64,000 nucleotides of DNA from Verpa conica (taxonomy: Eukaryota; Ascomycota; Pezizomycetes; Pezizales; Morchellaceae): contig JAUFSD010000004.1 in NCBI GenBank assembly GCA_033030425.1, forward strand, positions 1,240,001 to 1,304,000. Reading direction: 5' to 3'. Shown piece by piece: positions 21,409 to 33,146 of this stretch. Position 1 is the stretch's first letter, and each line of letters starts with the position of its first letter. Position numbers and translations under genes: made by a program. Below the pieces are notes generated by a model. The model was given only the letters and a program-made list of their open reading frames with translations. It did not search any database and was not told where the DNA came from.

Positions 21409-23073
21409 CATCAGCATACTTGAAGGTTTCCCTCTGACGCCTCTAATACCTCTGATTCATGGGATACAGTTGGTGGAATTCGACGATCAGGAAATAGGAT
21501 TTGTCTCAGACACGCTTGGCTAGCTGTCAGAGCTCTCAGGAGAGCTCCAGAGGCGTCAAGAGACGTCAGGCAACTCTATAGCAGTTTCTGGGGGAGCCTT
21601 GCTAGTCACGCTAGTAGTCACGCTGGTAGTCACAGTTTGGAGTCTTCAAAAATTTATTTATTTTACTATGTACATTTTCTAGTCTATATACAAAATACTG
21701 CTGCTTTACCCCCCTCCCCACCTGCCCCCTGCCCCCTGGTTGCTGCCTGTTGTCGCGCTGGGAGTCGTCTGGGGTTTACGTCGAGGGGTAGGACACGAGG
21801 CGTTCGTACCGTCACGGGTAGGTTGTTAGCATGGTGGCCCGGAGGCTGTTGGAGGCTTGCTGGGGATGCTGGAAGCTTGCTGGAGGTTCTGGGGGGGGTC
21901 CTAGGGGGTCTGCTGCTGCTGTTGCGCTGGGGGTTTTCTAGAGGTCACGTCAAAACATCGGACATGGGAGGTTCATACCTCGACGGGTAGATTGTTCTCT
22001 TAGTGGCCCGGAGGCTGCTGGAGGCTTGCTAGAGGTACTGGAGGCTTGCTGGGGGTCCTAGGGGGGTCTTGCTGCAGCTGTTGCGCTGGGGGTTCTCTGC
22101 AGGGGTCGTGTCGACGTGTCGGACAGAAGGGGTTCGTATCGTGACGGGTAGGTTGTTCGCTTGGTAGCCCGGAGACTGCTGGAGACTGCTGGAGCCTTGC
22201 TGGAGGTCCTGGGGGGGGTCCTAGGGGGCCTGCTGCCTGCTGCTGCGCTGGGTGTCAGCTCGTGATCCTGTCGACGCATCGGACAAAGGGTGTTCGTACC
22301 TGGACGGGTAGGTTATTCTCTTGGTGGCCTGAAGACTGCTGAGGGCTGCTGGTGCCTTGCTGGGGGTCCTGGAGGGGGGTTCTAGGGGGTTCTGCTGCTG
22401 CTGTTGCACTGGAAGTCCTCTGGGGGTCGCGTCGACGCGTCGGACAGAAGGGGTTCGTACCGTGACGGGAAGATTGTTCGCTGGGTGGCCCGGAGACTGC
22501 TGAAGCCTTGCTGGAGGTCCTAGGGGGGTCTTGCTGCAGCTGCCACGCTGGGGGTTCTCTGAGGGGTCACATTGACGCGTCGGATACGGAGTGTTTGTAC
22601 CACTACATTATTTGTTGGTGGCCCAGGACTACCAAGGGCAGGCAGGCAGGCTTTGCTGGAGGAGGTTCTTGTGATTCTGAATAGGTTGTTAGCTCTATAA
22701 TAGACTGCTTGTAGGTGGGGGGAGGTAGGGGGTATGGAGTTACTGCAAGTAGGGGGTTGCTGCAGGTACGCGAGACTGTGGGGACTTAGAGAATTTTGGC
22801 GAAGAATATGTGTGCAGGCTGGGTAACTGTTTAGGGACTTAGCAAATCTTAGCGAGGTGCAGGTGTTTTTTCAGAAGGAATAACCTTCAAAGCTCCGATA
22901 GTTACTATCAGTACTTTAGAAGCCGCCATCAAGGCTTTTAAAGCTCTGTCAGACAGAGCTGCAGTAAAAAGTATTTTAGAGTTTTGGGTGCTCCAGGAGA
23001 CTTTACCAGATACTTCAGGAGCCTCCACCAAAGTCTCTAGAGCCTCCTAAGAGACGTCAGGAGACATCATAAG
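21409..23073 (-). mobile_element. S2/E2: non-autonomous family member, one end lost
   Basis: Begins CATCAGCATACTTGAAGG, the inverted form of the end at 57772, and contains the S-type block, a tandem array (21795-22600) and the E-type block (matching 12000-12480). It is cut at 23074 by an LTR fragment, so the opposite GCTGATG end is missing. No gene. Confidence 0.6.
21795..22600 (+). repeat. Five to six degenerate tandem modules of about 150-165 bp
   Basis: Each module has a GACGCGTCGGACA-like core (GACGCGTC is a perfect palindrome), then TTCGTACCGTGACGGGTAG, TTGTTCGCTTGGTGGCCCGG, CTGCTGGAG, a G-run and TTGCTGCAGCTG. Cores lie near 21795, 21955, 22105, 22265, 22432 and 22575. The same module occurs in R1, R2, R3 and E1. 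Confidence 0.65.
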
Positions 23074-23213
23074 TTTCAAGAGGAACAGCGTAGGAACAGC
23101 GTAACCACAGGACACAACTAACTTAATGGCACGGCAACTACCCGTTGCAAGCAAAACACCAAGAGTTTGTAATATAGTCACAGTGGGTTCAGCAATCGTG
23201 TAGCGATGTAATG
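23074..23213 (-). repeat. LTR fragment
   Basis: TTTCAAGAGGAACAGCG at 23074 and the following 140 bases match the LTR at 266-410. It is truncated at AGCGATGTAATG, where pogo-type sequence begins. Confidence 0.65.
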
Positions 23214-23852
23214 TATTTTATGGGGTAACGGGACACGACAGGGTAATGGGACAGCATTCTTGGCGCTAACCTCACCCCCAGTGCGGGGCAGAAGTGGGGT
23301 AGCAACAACCACATACCACACCTACAGACACAATAGCAAAGAACAAGAAGAGACAGGTCAAAAACAGTAAAGAGAAAGCAATTCAAGCGGCGATTAGAGA
23401 CTACAATGCCCAGAAATTTAAGTCCATGAGAGCAACTGCTACAGCACATGGGGTACCTATTAATACACTAAGCAGGCGTCTCAAAGGGGCTTTACCACGG
23501 TCCCAAGCACATCCAGAAAGTACATTACTCACGCTGGAGCAGGAAGAGGCTATAGTACACTTGTGCTTAAAGCTTGATGGCTGGGGAAACCCTCTCAAGA
23601 TGCCTTATATTAAAGCTATGGCTTTAAATATACAGCCCCCAGAAAATCGAAGAGAGCCAGGCAAGCACTGGATAACACGGTTCATTAATCGCCATTCTAT
23701 TATTGCTAGCAAGATAGCTACTCGTATAGATAAGCAGAGAGCAACAGCAGAGAACCCTTTAGTGCTGGCACATTTTTTCCAATTGGTATTTACACTAATT
23801 TCAATTATTTAAATATTTTATTAAATTGTGTACAGCTTTATCGAGTCATGAG
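23214..23852 (+). pseudogene. Pogo/Fot1-like transposase relic: DNA-binding half only
   Basis: The plus reading up to the stop at 23812 contains a psq-type helix-turn-helix (AAIRDYNAQKFKSMRATATAHGVPINTLSRRL) and a CENP-B-like second HTH (NRREPGKHWITRFINRH). The DDE domain is missing. The 5' side shows GGGGTAACGGGACA / GGGTAATGGGACA, likely remains of the terminal region. T2 follows at 23853. Confidence 0.65.
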
Positions 23853-25107
23853 TGTAGCGGGGGTACTCCCAGGGGAGTACTGCCGTGCCAAAAAAACCAA
23901 CAACCTCCCTTTCTGACGAGAAGCTTCAGCAGCGAGGCTTAGAACCACTCGTCAACACGGAAGGTCAACAGTCCCTAGGCAAAACAGGAATAAGGATTTA
24001 ATGGGTTGATAACTAAAGACTTTAAAAGGCTCTGCTTCCCAGGGGAAGACAAACGTCTTTAGCAAAGAGTATGAGGGTCTCTGAACAACGGTTGTTCGTT
24101 GACTAGCAAGAATGATTGTCCTGGGGGAAGGACGGGTTTAAGCTATGAATTTTGATTGCGAGCAGGCTGCCAAGGAGCGGGGAACAGTTCCTCCGTGCTT
24201 GGAAATCAACTGAGTCTAGAGCGCCCCTAAGAACTAGCGGGGTCGATAGACTAGCGACTAAAAAGCGTTGGTTACTAAAAGCTCTGTAACTTTTGCTATA
24301 ATGGTCCGATTTCAAATCCGATTGCACCTATGGATTTGCAGCACTGTCCCCCATATACCCTCCGAGTTTGGTTTGGTTGGACAAATTTTCCTGACGGTTT
24401 TGGGGTTATTTTTGGGGTCCAAAACTTGTCTTTTTGTTAGGGAATCTGCAACTCAGGGGGGCCCCCTCTGCAAACGGCGGGTAGCACAGTGGGGCGCCTC
24501 GCGGGTGTTAGAAAACACAGAGTCTCCTAAGTAGGGTAACCCACTGATGATTCCTGCCGTTGCTTAGATTCCCTTCCCACGTTCCTAGTCCAACCTGGGG
24601 ACGTGGCGGAGAGGTAATCTTGATCCATAAGGACTTTAGAGTGAAGCACAAGGCGTAGCCTGTATGGTTCGATTTGTGACGCCGCCAGGTTAATTACTAT
24701 TTTTGCTGGCGGCCCTAACTACTAAGCATAGCTTTGCTCTCGTCTCACGGCTCTCGGCCTCCCATAAGTTTGGCCATCAGCGAAGCCGTTGTTATTCCTC
24801 CTAGAGAGACAGGAGCTTAACTCTGTTCATGGAGGCAACTGCTTCAATCTCATTGCACTAGTATCTCCCGTAGCTATAAGCTACAGACGTATTACTCTGG
24901 TCTCTGTCGCATACCAACGACGGTGAGCTTCGCTCCGTCCTAGGAGCTCGCCAGCTCGCTTAGGGATCGGGCTATCATAGTAATGACTTTCCTTAGTATC
25001 TATTGACCGGAATAGGATAGCTAGTCCTATGCCTCAAGGGAGATCCTTAGGTGTCTCTATATGAAGAGGTACTTAAGACTAGTCATGACGATAGTTAAAT
25101 CGTCACA
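23853..25107 (+). mobile_element. T2: T-family repeat (1255 bp)
   Basis: Starts TGTAGCGGGGG and ends AATCGTCACA; near-identical to T1 in the same orientation. Flanks (…TCATGAG / ATGTGC…) show no target duplication and are unrelated repeats: pogo relic on the left, E-type debris on the right. Confidence 0.65.
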
Positions 25108-25417
25108 ATGTGCAGAGCCTAAAAAAGCTTAACCCCCAAAATCCGGCATCCTATCAATGTCCCGTATGATGGCGTGGGCATAAAGGACCCCTTTCGGGAC
25201 CCCTTCGCAAACGGGCTATGTTACGGCGCACGCGATCGGCTTGATCTCCTCGTGGGGGCAGTACTGAAGATGACCCGCTTCCGCAGGCGCTGGTCCAGTT
25301 TGGAATCGATCGCTCTATACGTTTCCCCGGTATCTCCGAGACTGCCCGCGACAGTACGCAAGACTGTGGGAACTTAAAGGATTTTGGCGAGGGATATAAG
25401 GGTTGTGATGGGTGCAG
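25108..25417 (+). mobile_element. E-type debris
   Basis: 25235-25365 resembles 11705-11815, and 25360-25415 resembles the GTACGCGAGACTGTGG…GAATTTTGGCGA block of E1/E2. No ends and no gene. Confidence 0.4.
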
Positions 25418-27691
25418 GTGTAAAAACCGGTCACCTATTGGGGAACAGCAGGCGATAATCACGAGGCAAGACTAGTATCAAGAGACTAGGAACTCAGGGA
25501 CAAGGTAGGTATGGTATTGAATGCAAGTAGTAGTAGTAGTAGTAGTAGTTTTTATTTCCTATCTAGGCCCTCGGCCCCCTAAGTAAGTCGCTTAAGCGAC
25601 CGCCTACACAAAACGTCCCCGATAAACAAAATAATATCTAGAACAAAAGAAAGGTAAAGAAAAGAAAGTCCCAAGTCGCGTTCTTTCCCGCCTGCAAACA
25701 AAAGAAAAACTTCCTCCGCGCAGGTCACCTCCTTTTTCCTATTTTCCTGGTATTGAGCTCTGTTCCGAGCATAAATTGAATGAGGGGATAACAATTATCA
25801 TCGTTAACTAGTTGATCCTACGAGTGAGAGGGGTAGTGCTCGTCGATCATGGATTTTCTCTGTTGATGGTAGCGGGGGCAGTCGAGCAGAATGTGCCTGC
25901 TTGATTGATCATCGCCGCAAACGCATCTTGGGGTTGGGTTAAGGTGAGATGGGTCTAGGTGAGTAACTAAATTTCTAACTCTCCACATTATGCCTGCCGT
26001 TCGTCTGTTGACTGTTGCCAGGTGTGGAGTGGGGGTGGAGTGTGGGAGTCCCTTATGTCTAATTCGATGAGGTAGGCCTTTCAGCCAGGTGAGGGTAACC
26101 GTGGGTTTACTGCAGAGAAGTTGCAGGCCGTCTCGAGCCAATTTATCTGCCAGATCGTTGCCCTTGAGGCCCACGTGGGAGGGCGTCCATCTCGTGCTTA
26201 CTGGACAGCCTTTGTACTGTAGTTTTTGAATAGATGCTAGGGAACTTTGAACTGCTGCCATTGCGGGGGCTGGAGCTCCCTTGAGGCGCCTTATGGCCAG
26301 TTGATTGTCTACGCACAGCCAGATGGGTGTATTGGTAATGTTAACGGTTAGAAGATGTTTAAGTGCTAGAGATATCGCTTCTAGTTCCCCGTCCAGAATA
26401 TCTGCGAAGCGTCCTAGATTGGTGTTGCCCTTATTTTGTATGGTGCCGTTTGCGATGGAGACCCAGGCTGAGCTAACCGAGTCTTCCCTTGATCCGTCGG
26501 TGTAGACTCTATAGATTTCTGGATGATCGGTGACCCACTTTTGATGTTGTAGACTTTCTGTTTCTTTGTCCGTTGTTGAGATGTGTATGTGAGTGTGAGG
26601 AAGCCAGGGGGCGGACACGTCCATGGGGTCTTCGATTGGGAGTTGATAAGTCGCCGTTTGGAGAAGGTGTGCTATTCTTTCCTGGCCGAAGCCTATGCTT
26701 TTGGTGGGTTTATTGAGGAGCTGGACTAGTTTTCGCTTGATACTGTTGGAGTCGGAGCTGAGAAGCGTCCTTACCCCGTAGCTAATTTACTTAGAGTCAA
26801 GTAAATTCTCTATCGTGGGGAGTCCCGCTTCGCTTAGTACTGCCTTGGTGGCTGTGCAAACGGGAAGACTGGTAATGAGGCGAGCCGCTCTAAGATAAGC
26901 CGGTTTAATTCTTCTGACGATGTGATCTGCTCCTGTCTACCACAGCTCTGAGCCCCAAAGCATTGCTGGGACCAGGAGGGATTGAACTAATCCGTGAATC
27001 GTTAGCGGGGTAATATTTTGATTCTTGGAGAAGCTTCGAATCATGGCTGTAATGGTGATGGCTCTGGAGGCCACTTTGCTGGTTTGTTCTCTGAAGGTGC
27101 ACTTCTGATCGATGTGCACCCCCAGGATCTTGATCACTTCCTTAGAGATAATAGGCATTTGGTATAGTGGAACCGTTGCGGTGGGCGGCGTGCTCTTGCT
27201 GGTGGTGGGCAGCATATAGAGTAGGTCGGCTTTTTCCGGCGAGAATTCCAGTCCTAGTGTGTTTGCCCTTTCCTCTTTGACGGCTATTCTGTCTTTGAGT
27301 CTTCGGCTAATGATGTGTTGTGTGGTGCCTCCTTGTAGCATAGTATTATCGTCCATATAGACTGTTCCTTTCTCGTTAAGTGACATCCTGGTTGGTAGCA
27401 GCGCGTCTGCGTAAATCATGTAGAGAACTGGCAATAGCGGGGAGCCCTGTGGGACCCTTGAGCTGTAGGGAAGGGGTGGCGACACTTCGCCGTCGGAAGC
27501 AAAGTGAATAACCCGGTTGGTGTTGAAGCTGTTGATCCATTTACAGATGTAGGAGGGGAATTTCTTTTCCTCCATGATCTGAACGAGGGTTGGATGAATC
27601 ACTGAATTGAATGCTCCTTTAACGTCGTTGGCCAGGATGGCGGGCCTAATCAGCTCCCTTCCTACATCCTTTTTGGCTCGCAGCCACTTCT

Positions 27692-29153
27692 TTTCAAGGG
27701 GGACAGCGTAGGGATAGCGTAACCACAGGATACAACTAACTCAATGGCAAGGTAACTATCCGTTACAAGCAAAATACGAAGGGTTTGTGGAGTAAGAAGT
27801 GGGTTCAGCGATCGCAAAGCGATGTAGCAGCAGAGAAGCAGCGAAGAAAGAAGTTTGTATTGGTTCTAACTGAAGAAAGTAAGTAAGTAAGTAAGTGTTT
27901 ATTTCCTATCTAGGCCCGTGGCCCACTAAGTAAGTCTCCGAAAAGACCGCCAAAACAACTCCGCCAAAGCTAACTAAACGGTACTGGGTACCGGCCAAAG
28001 AATGTACATGTATCTACGAACTAAACGCGTAGAGGAACACACCAAAGAGAGAACACATAGAACTAACTAAGCGACACCAAAGAAAGAACATGTAACCAAA
28101 TAATAAACAACTCTTGCTCTTCCAAAAGCATCTTCCAATCTGGCGTTTCATGTCGATGGGCTTGAATCCCGGGGGGTGTATCGGGTCCCGAGTGAGGTTC
28201 ACTAACATTGCGGTGCAAGTGATGAACAGCTCCTCACGGACGAGAGCTCCCGTTTCCTGGCGTCGTAACCCTTTCCCTAGCCGAAACTAGACACGGACAA
28301 TCCTCTGGCAGAGAGGTAAGAGGAGCGTAGGATGTAAAGTAAAGTTGAGTTTCCACTATGTGGAACCGAGGTAGGGGAGGTAGAGACCGTTGTCAGTCGG
28401 CATGGCGTTGATGATAGGGGGGTGGATGACCATATGAGAACCGGATGTCAACCACTTCTTGACTGGTACACTTTTTCCGGTCGGAGAAAGTGTTGTCGTA
28501 TAGTAGAGAACCTGGAGAATCGAGTCTGCCTGGTCCGGTAGGTAAATGTGTTGTTGAGGGGGGCTGCCTGCTCGCTGGTAGTGGTGGGGAGTGGTCCTTG
28601 GTTAAGGGTCCCCAAAATTGTAATGGGCGCCCGAGGGCAATGAGTAAGGGCTCATCCAAATCAAATGAGATGGAGAGGGTTTCCGGAAGACTTTGACAGA
28701 GGTTCCAGCGCTAGGCTTACAGAGACTGGCAGTGTGAAGTCCGGAGCTAATAGGGGCTGGTGGACGCAACTCCCCCAAGGGGGCACCAGAAAGAAGGTAG
28801 AGTTCGACAAAGAGGAACCAACGCGCCCAAAGGTTTGCGGTATTCTCATGCTCAACGTGTACTACAGAGGTAATTTTGCTAAAGAAGTTATGCGCGCCCG
28901 AAGGTTTGCTAGTAACTCTATCGTTGACAAGATTGGGGTTCCGAGTGGGTAAGCCTCATAACGAGGAAGAAACGTTGCGTAAAGAAAAGAGAAAGAAAAA
29001 CTATTACAGAGAGGGAGCAACGCTCCCTATTTATACATAAAAACTCCTACTCGTACAATGCTTTTGTCTTCACTCTCGACCTCTGTTACCCTACCTCCCT
29101 CCTTGCATGAGTCACAACGAGGCTCACCCTGGCGTCCCGATCATTCCGTGAAA
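27692..29153 (-). repeat. Solo LTR inserted in LINE-A, itself interrupted by LINE-B
   Basis: Ends TTTCA at 27692 and TGAAA at 29153, flanked by the perfect 5-bp duplication CTTCT (27687-27691 and 29154-29158). The LINE RT reading is continuous across it (…IMTPAQ to KWLRAKK…). The LTR sequence (27692-27878 and 28966-29153) is the same family as 266-633. Confidence 0.8.
27879..28965 (-). mobile_element. LINE-B: short non-autonomous LINE-like insertion inside the LTR
   Basis: GAAGAAA at 27872-27878 is repeated at 28966-28972, a 7-bp target duplication. The minus-strand 3' end is (TTAC)n preceded by CTAGATAGGAAATAAA, as in LINE-C and LINE-A. I recognise no protein in the roughly 1.09-kb body; only about 60 bases at the 3' end are clearly shared with the RT-bearing LINEs. 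It may be mobilised in trans. Confidence 0.6.
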
Positions 29154-29953
29154 CTTCTGCGCAGGTGTCATGATAGTCATGAGGGCGTCCATGCTGGAGC
29201 GGCCTGGTCTTGCCCCCATCTGTTGGTCGGATAGCCCTCCGCACTGGGTGCCGTACTTATCTAGTCTGGCCGCAGCTATGGACTCCAGAAGCTTGCTTAT
29301 TGTGACGATCTAACCATCGTCATGACTAGTCTCAAGTACCTCTCCATATAGAGACACCTAAGGATCTCCCTTGAGGGATAGGACTAGCTATCCTATTCCG
29401 GTCAATAGATACTAAGGAAAGTCATTACTATGATAGCCCGATCCCTAAGCGAGCTGGCGAACTCCTAGGACGGAGCGAAGCTCACCGTCGTTGGTATGCG
29501 ACAGAGACCGGAGTAATGCGTCTGTAGTCTATAGCTACAGGAGATACTAGTGCAATGAGACTGAAGCAGTTGCCTCCATGAACAGAGTTAAGCTCCTGTT
29601 CCTCTAGGAGGAATAACAACGGCTTCGCTGATGGCCAACCTTATGGGAGGCCGAGAGCCGTGAGATGAGAGCAAAGCTATGCTTAGTAGTTAGGGCCGCC
29701 AGCAAAATTAATAATTAACCTGGCGGCGTCACGAATCAAACCATACGGAGCTACGCCTTGTGCTTCGCCCTAAGGTCCTTATGGATCAAGATTACCTCTC
29801 CGCCACGTCCCCAGGTTGGACTAGGAACGTGGGAAGGGAATCTAAGCAACGGCAGGAATCACCAGTGGGTTACCCTGTCTAGGGGACTCTGTGTTTTCTA
29901 ACACCCACGAGGCGCCCCACTGTGCCACCCGCCGTTTGCAGAGGGGGCCCCCC

Positions 29954-32537
29954 TGTGACGATTTAACCATCGTCATGACTAGTCTCAAGTACCTCTCCAT
30001 ATAGAGACACCTAAAGATCTCCCTTGAGGCATAGGACTAGCTATCCCATTCCGGTCAATAGATACTAAGGAAAGTCATTACTATGAGAGCCCGACCCATC
30101 AGCAAAAAAAAAAAAACTCTCCGGGAGATTTTCGTCGCCCAGGCGGAGAAAGTTCGCCCCGCTCTCCTGGAGAGCGCTGCCGACCCCTCAGCACCCGGGC
30201 GAGGGACCGTCGCCCCCAGTCTCCTGGAGAGGTGCTGGTGTTACCCGGCCGTACCACATTAACGCGCCTGCAACCCCTCTCCCCCAGTACCCCCCACTCA
30301 CTACCACTCTATGAACCTATGCTAACTATTGAGAACAGCGCCTTATAGCACTGCCAGCAGTAGCCCCCCCAGCGGCTGTACCGGTACGAACACCTCATGT
30401 CTGACACGTCAATGTGACCCCCAGAGGACCCCCAGCGCGACAGCTGCAGCAGGACCCCCAGCAAGCCTCCAGCAGCCTTCAGCAGCCCCCGGGCCACCAA
30501 GCGAACAACCTACCCGTTCAGGTACGAACACTCTTGGTCCGACGCGTCGACTGGACCTCGAGCTGCCTCTCAGCGCGACAGCGGCAGCAGGCAGCAAGCA
30601 GGCAGGCAAGCAGGCAAGCAGGCAAGCAGGCAAGCAGGCAAGCAGGCAAGTGGGCAAGCAGGCAAGCAGGCAAGCAGGCAAGCAGGCAAGCAGGCAAGCA
30701 GGCAAGCAGGCAAGCAGGCAGGCGGGGGGTGGGGGATAGGCAGGTTCTCTCCTATAAAGCGAACAACCTACCCGTCACGGTACAAACCCTCCATGTCCTA
30801 CGCGTCTATGGACCTCGAGCAGACTCCCAGGCAGACCCTCAGGCAGACCCCCTCCAGCAACAGCTGCAGGCTCTCTCCTATAGAGCAAACAATGAACCCG
30901 GGGCGAGACGAACCTCCCGTGTCCGACGCGTCAACGTGACCCCAGAGAACCCCCAGCGCGACAGCTGCAGCAGGACCCCCAGCAGGACCCCCAGCAGCCT
31001 TCAGCAGCCCCCGGGCCACCAAGCGAACAACCTACCCGTTCAGGTACGAACACCCTTGGTCCGACGCGTCGACTGGACGTCGAGCTGCCTCCCAGCGCAG
31101 CAGCGGCAGGCAGGCAGGCAGGCGGCAGGGCAAGCGGGAGGGGGGCAGCGGGGAGGCAGCAAAGCAGGTATATTCTTGTATATAGATTAGATAGAACATA
31201 GAGAATAGAGAATAGAGAATTGAGACTCTTCTAGACGCAACTTTTTGTTCTACTCTTATTGAGGCTCTTCCGGCATCTCCCGGACTGCTAGCATCCGCCC
31301 TGAGATCTCCCGGAGATGACGTGCAGCATAAAGCACCTGTAGGAGAGTAGGTTTGCGAAATCGTCGCCCCGCTCGCCCCGCTCTCTAGGAGAGCGGGGCG
31401 GAATCTTTGTTTTTGCTGATGCCCCTAAGCGAGCTGGCGAGCTCCTAGGACGGAGCGAAGCTCACCGTCGTCGGTATGCGACAGAGACCAGAGTAATGCG
31501 TCTATAGCGTATAGCTACGGGAGATACTAGCGCAATGAGACTGAAGCAGTTGCCTCCATGAACAGAGTTAAGCTCCTGTCTCTCTAGGAGGAATAACAAC
31601 GGCTTCGCTGATGGCCAACCTTATGGGAGGTCGAGAGCCGTGAAATAAGAACAAAACAATGCTTAGTAGTTAGGGCTGCCAGCAAAAATAGTAATTAACC
31701 TGGCGGCGTCGCGAATCGAACCATACGGGGCTATGCCTTGTGCTTCGCCCTAAGGTCCTTATGGATCAAGATTACCTCTCCGCCACGTCCGCAGGTTGGA
31801 CTAGGAACGTGGGAAAGGAATCTAAGCAACGGCAGGAATCACCAGTGGGTTACCCTACCTAGGGGACTCTGTGTTTTTTAACACCCCCGAGGCGCCCCAC
31901 TGTGCCACCCGCCGTTTGCAGAGGGGGCCCCCCTGAGTTGCTGATTCCCTAACAAAAAGACAAGTTTTGGACCCCAAAAATAACCCCAAAACCGTCAGGA
32001 AAATTCGTCCAACCGAACCGAACTCGGAGGGTATATGGGGGACAGTGCTGCGAATCCATAGGTGCAATCGGATTCGAAATCGGACCATTTTAGCAATAGT
32101 TACAGAGCTTTTAGTAACCAACGCTTTTTAGTCGCTAGTCTATCGACCCCGCTCGTTCTTAGGGGCGCTCTAGACTCAGGTGTTTTCCAAGCGCGGAGGA
32201 CTGGTTCCCCCGCTGCTTGGCAGCCTGCTCGCAATCAAAATCAGAGCTTACACCCGTCCTTCCCCTGCGACAATCATTCTTGCTAGTCAACGAACAACCG
32301 TTGTTCAGAGACCCTCATACTCTTTGCTAAAGACGTTTGTCTTCCCCTGGGAAGCAGAGCCTTTTAAAGTCTTTAGTTATCTATCCATTAAATCCTTATT
32401 CCTGTTTTGCCTAGGGACTGTCGACCTTCCGTGTTGACGAGCGGTTCTAAGCCTCGCTGCTGAAGCTTCTCGTCAGAAAGGGAGGTTGTTAGTTTTTTTT
32501 GGTACGGCAGTACTCCCCTGGGAGTGCCCCCGTTACA
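29954..32537 (-). mobile_element. T4: T-family copy inserted in T3/T5 and itself split by R1
   Basis: Starts TGTGACGATTTAACC at 29954 and ends CCGTTACA at 32537. Unoccupied copies have six C at this spot; here there are six on one side and five on the other, which gives a 5-bp duplication (CCCCC). R1 occupies 30097-31421 within it. Confidence 0.65.
30097..31421 (+). mobile_element. R1: complete non-autonomous R-type element (1325 bp)
   Basis: CATCAGC at 30097 and GCTGATG ending at 31421, flanked by CC on both sides (30095-30096 and 31422-31423). The other T copies read through this spot (CCCGATCCCTAAGC), so the empty site confirms both ends and a 2-bp duplication. Inside are CTCTCC…GGAGAG inverted repeats, GACGCGTC modules and an AGGCAAGC run (30595-30720). 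No transposase and no credible gene. Confidence 0.75.
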
Positions 32538-33146
32538 CCCCCTGAGTTGCCGATTCCCTAACAAAAAGACAAGTTTTGGACCCCAAAAATAACCCCAAAA
32601 CCGTCAGGAAAATTCGTCCAACCGAACCAAACTCGGAGGGTATATGGGGGACAGTGCTGCAAATCCATAGGTGCAATCGGATTTGAAATCGGACCATTAT
32701 AGCAATAGTTACAGAGCTTTTAGTAACCAACGCTTTCTAGTCACTAGTCTATCGACCTCGCTAGTTCTTAGGGGCGCTCTAGACTCAGTTGATTTCCAAG
32801 CACGGAGGAATTGTTCCCCTGCTTCTTGGCAGCCTGCTCGCAATCAAATTCATAGCTTAAACCCGTCCTTCCCCCAGGACAACTATTCTTGCTAGTCAAC
32901 GAACAACCGTTGTTCAGAGACCCTCATACTCTTCGCTAAAGATGTTTGTTTTCTCCTGGGAAGCAGAGCCTTTTAAAGTCTTTAGTTTGCAACCTTTAAA
33001 AATTCTTATACCTGTTTAGCCTAGAGACTGTCGGCCTTCCGTGTTGACGAGCGGTTCTAAGCCTCGCTGCTGAAGCTTCTCGTCAGAAAGGGAGGTTGTT
33101 GGTTTTTTTTGGTACGGCAGTACTCCCCTGGGAGTGCCCCCGTTAC

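Larger units (their letters stand above)
25418..29300 (-). mobile_element. LINE-A: Tad-like non-LTR retrotransposon, 5' part lost, nested insertion
   Basis: Read on the minus strand: reverse transcriptase (29300 to about 26940, interrupted at 27692-29153 by a solo LTR), RNase H (26624-25818), 3' UTR, a (TAC)n run near 25540 and a final 115-bp tail. T3 abuts at 29301, so ORF1 and the start of ORF2 are missing. The same 3' end occurs at 54430 and 21297. Confidence 0.75.
25818..29300 (-). pseudogene. LINE ORF2: reverse transcriptase and RNase H, inactivated
   Basis: RT blocks: GARPGRSSMDALMTIM, RPAILANDVKGAFNSV, SRVPQGSPLLPVLYMIYAD, and VYMDDNTML (the catalytic YMDD). RNase H blocks: YTDGS, GELEAISLAL, DNQLAIRRL and TPSHVGLKGNDLAD, with the acidic residues kept. 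Nonsense codons occur after SELW, after LLDSK, and after SHS, where the relative at 56457 reads SHSWDQ. The TGG-to-TAG changes, and a possible CAA-to-TAA, are C-to-T transitions at CpA, as in repeat-induced point mutation. The solo LTR insertion also interrupts the RT domain. A C-terminal RNase H fits Tad/I-type fungal LINEs. Confidence 0.75.
29301..33146 (-). mobile_element. T3/T5: one T-family copy split by insertion of T4
   Basis: 29301-29953 and 32538-33146 are the two halves of one copy (minus orientation), broken in a GGGGGCCCCCC tract. The left outer flank is LINE-A reverse transcriptase and the right outer flank is a different retroelement ORF, so the flanks do not match each other. 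Confidence 0.65.

Noticed and set aside
29600..29640. Hammerhead ribozyme core (GCTGATGG) in the T family
   Set aside because: The core would need CTGATGA and a GAAA partner at the right distance; neither is present.
30595..30725. CRISPR-like regular repeats
   Set aside because: A tetranucleotide/octanucleotide microsatellite without spacers, in a eukaryotic genome.
30329..31190. Long ORFs of Lys/Gln/Ala or Leu/Cys/Ala repeats in the R elements (also at 8048-8626, 10487-11464 and 22058-22409)
   Set aside because: They are translations of AGGCAAGC-type runs and GC-rich modules, open in several frames and on both strands; no domain, no codon bias.
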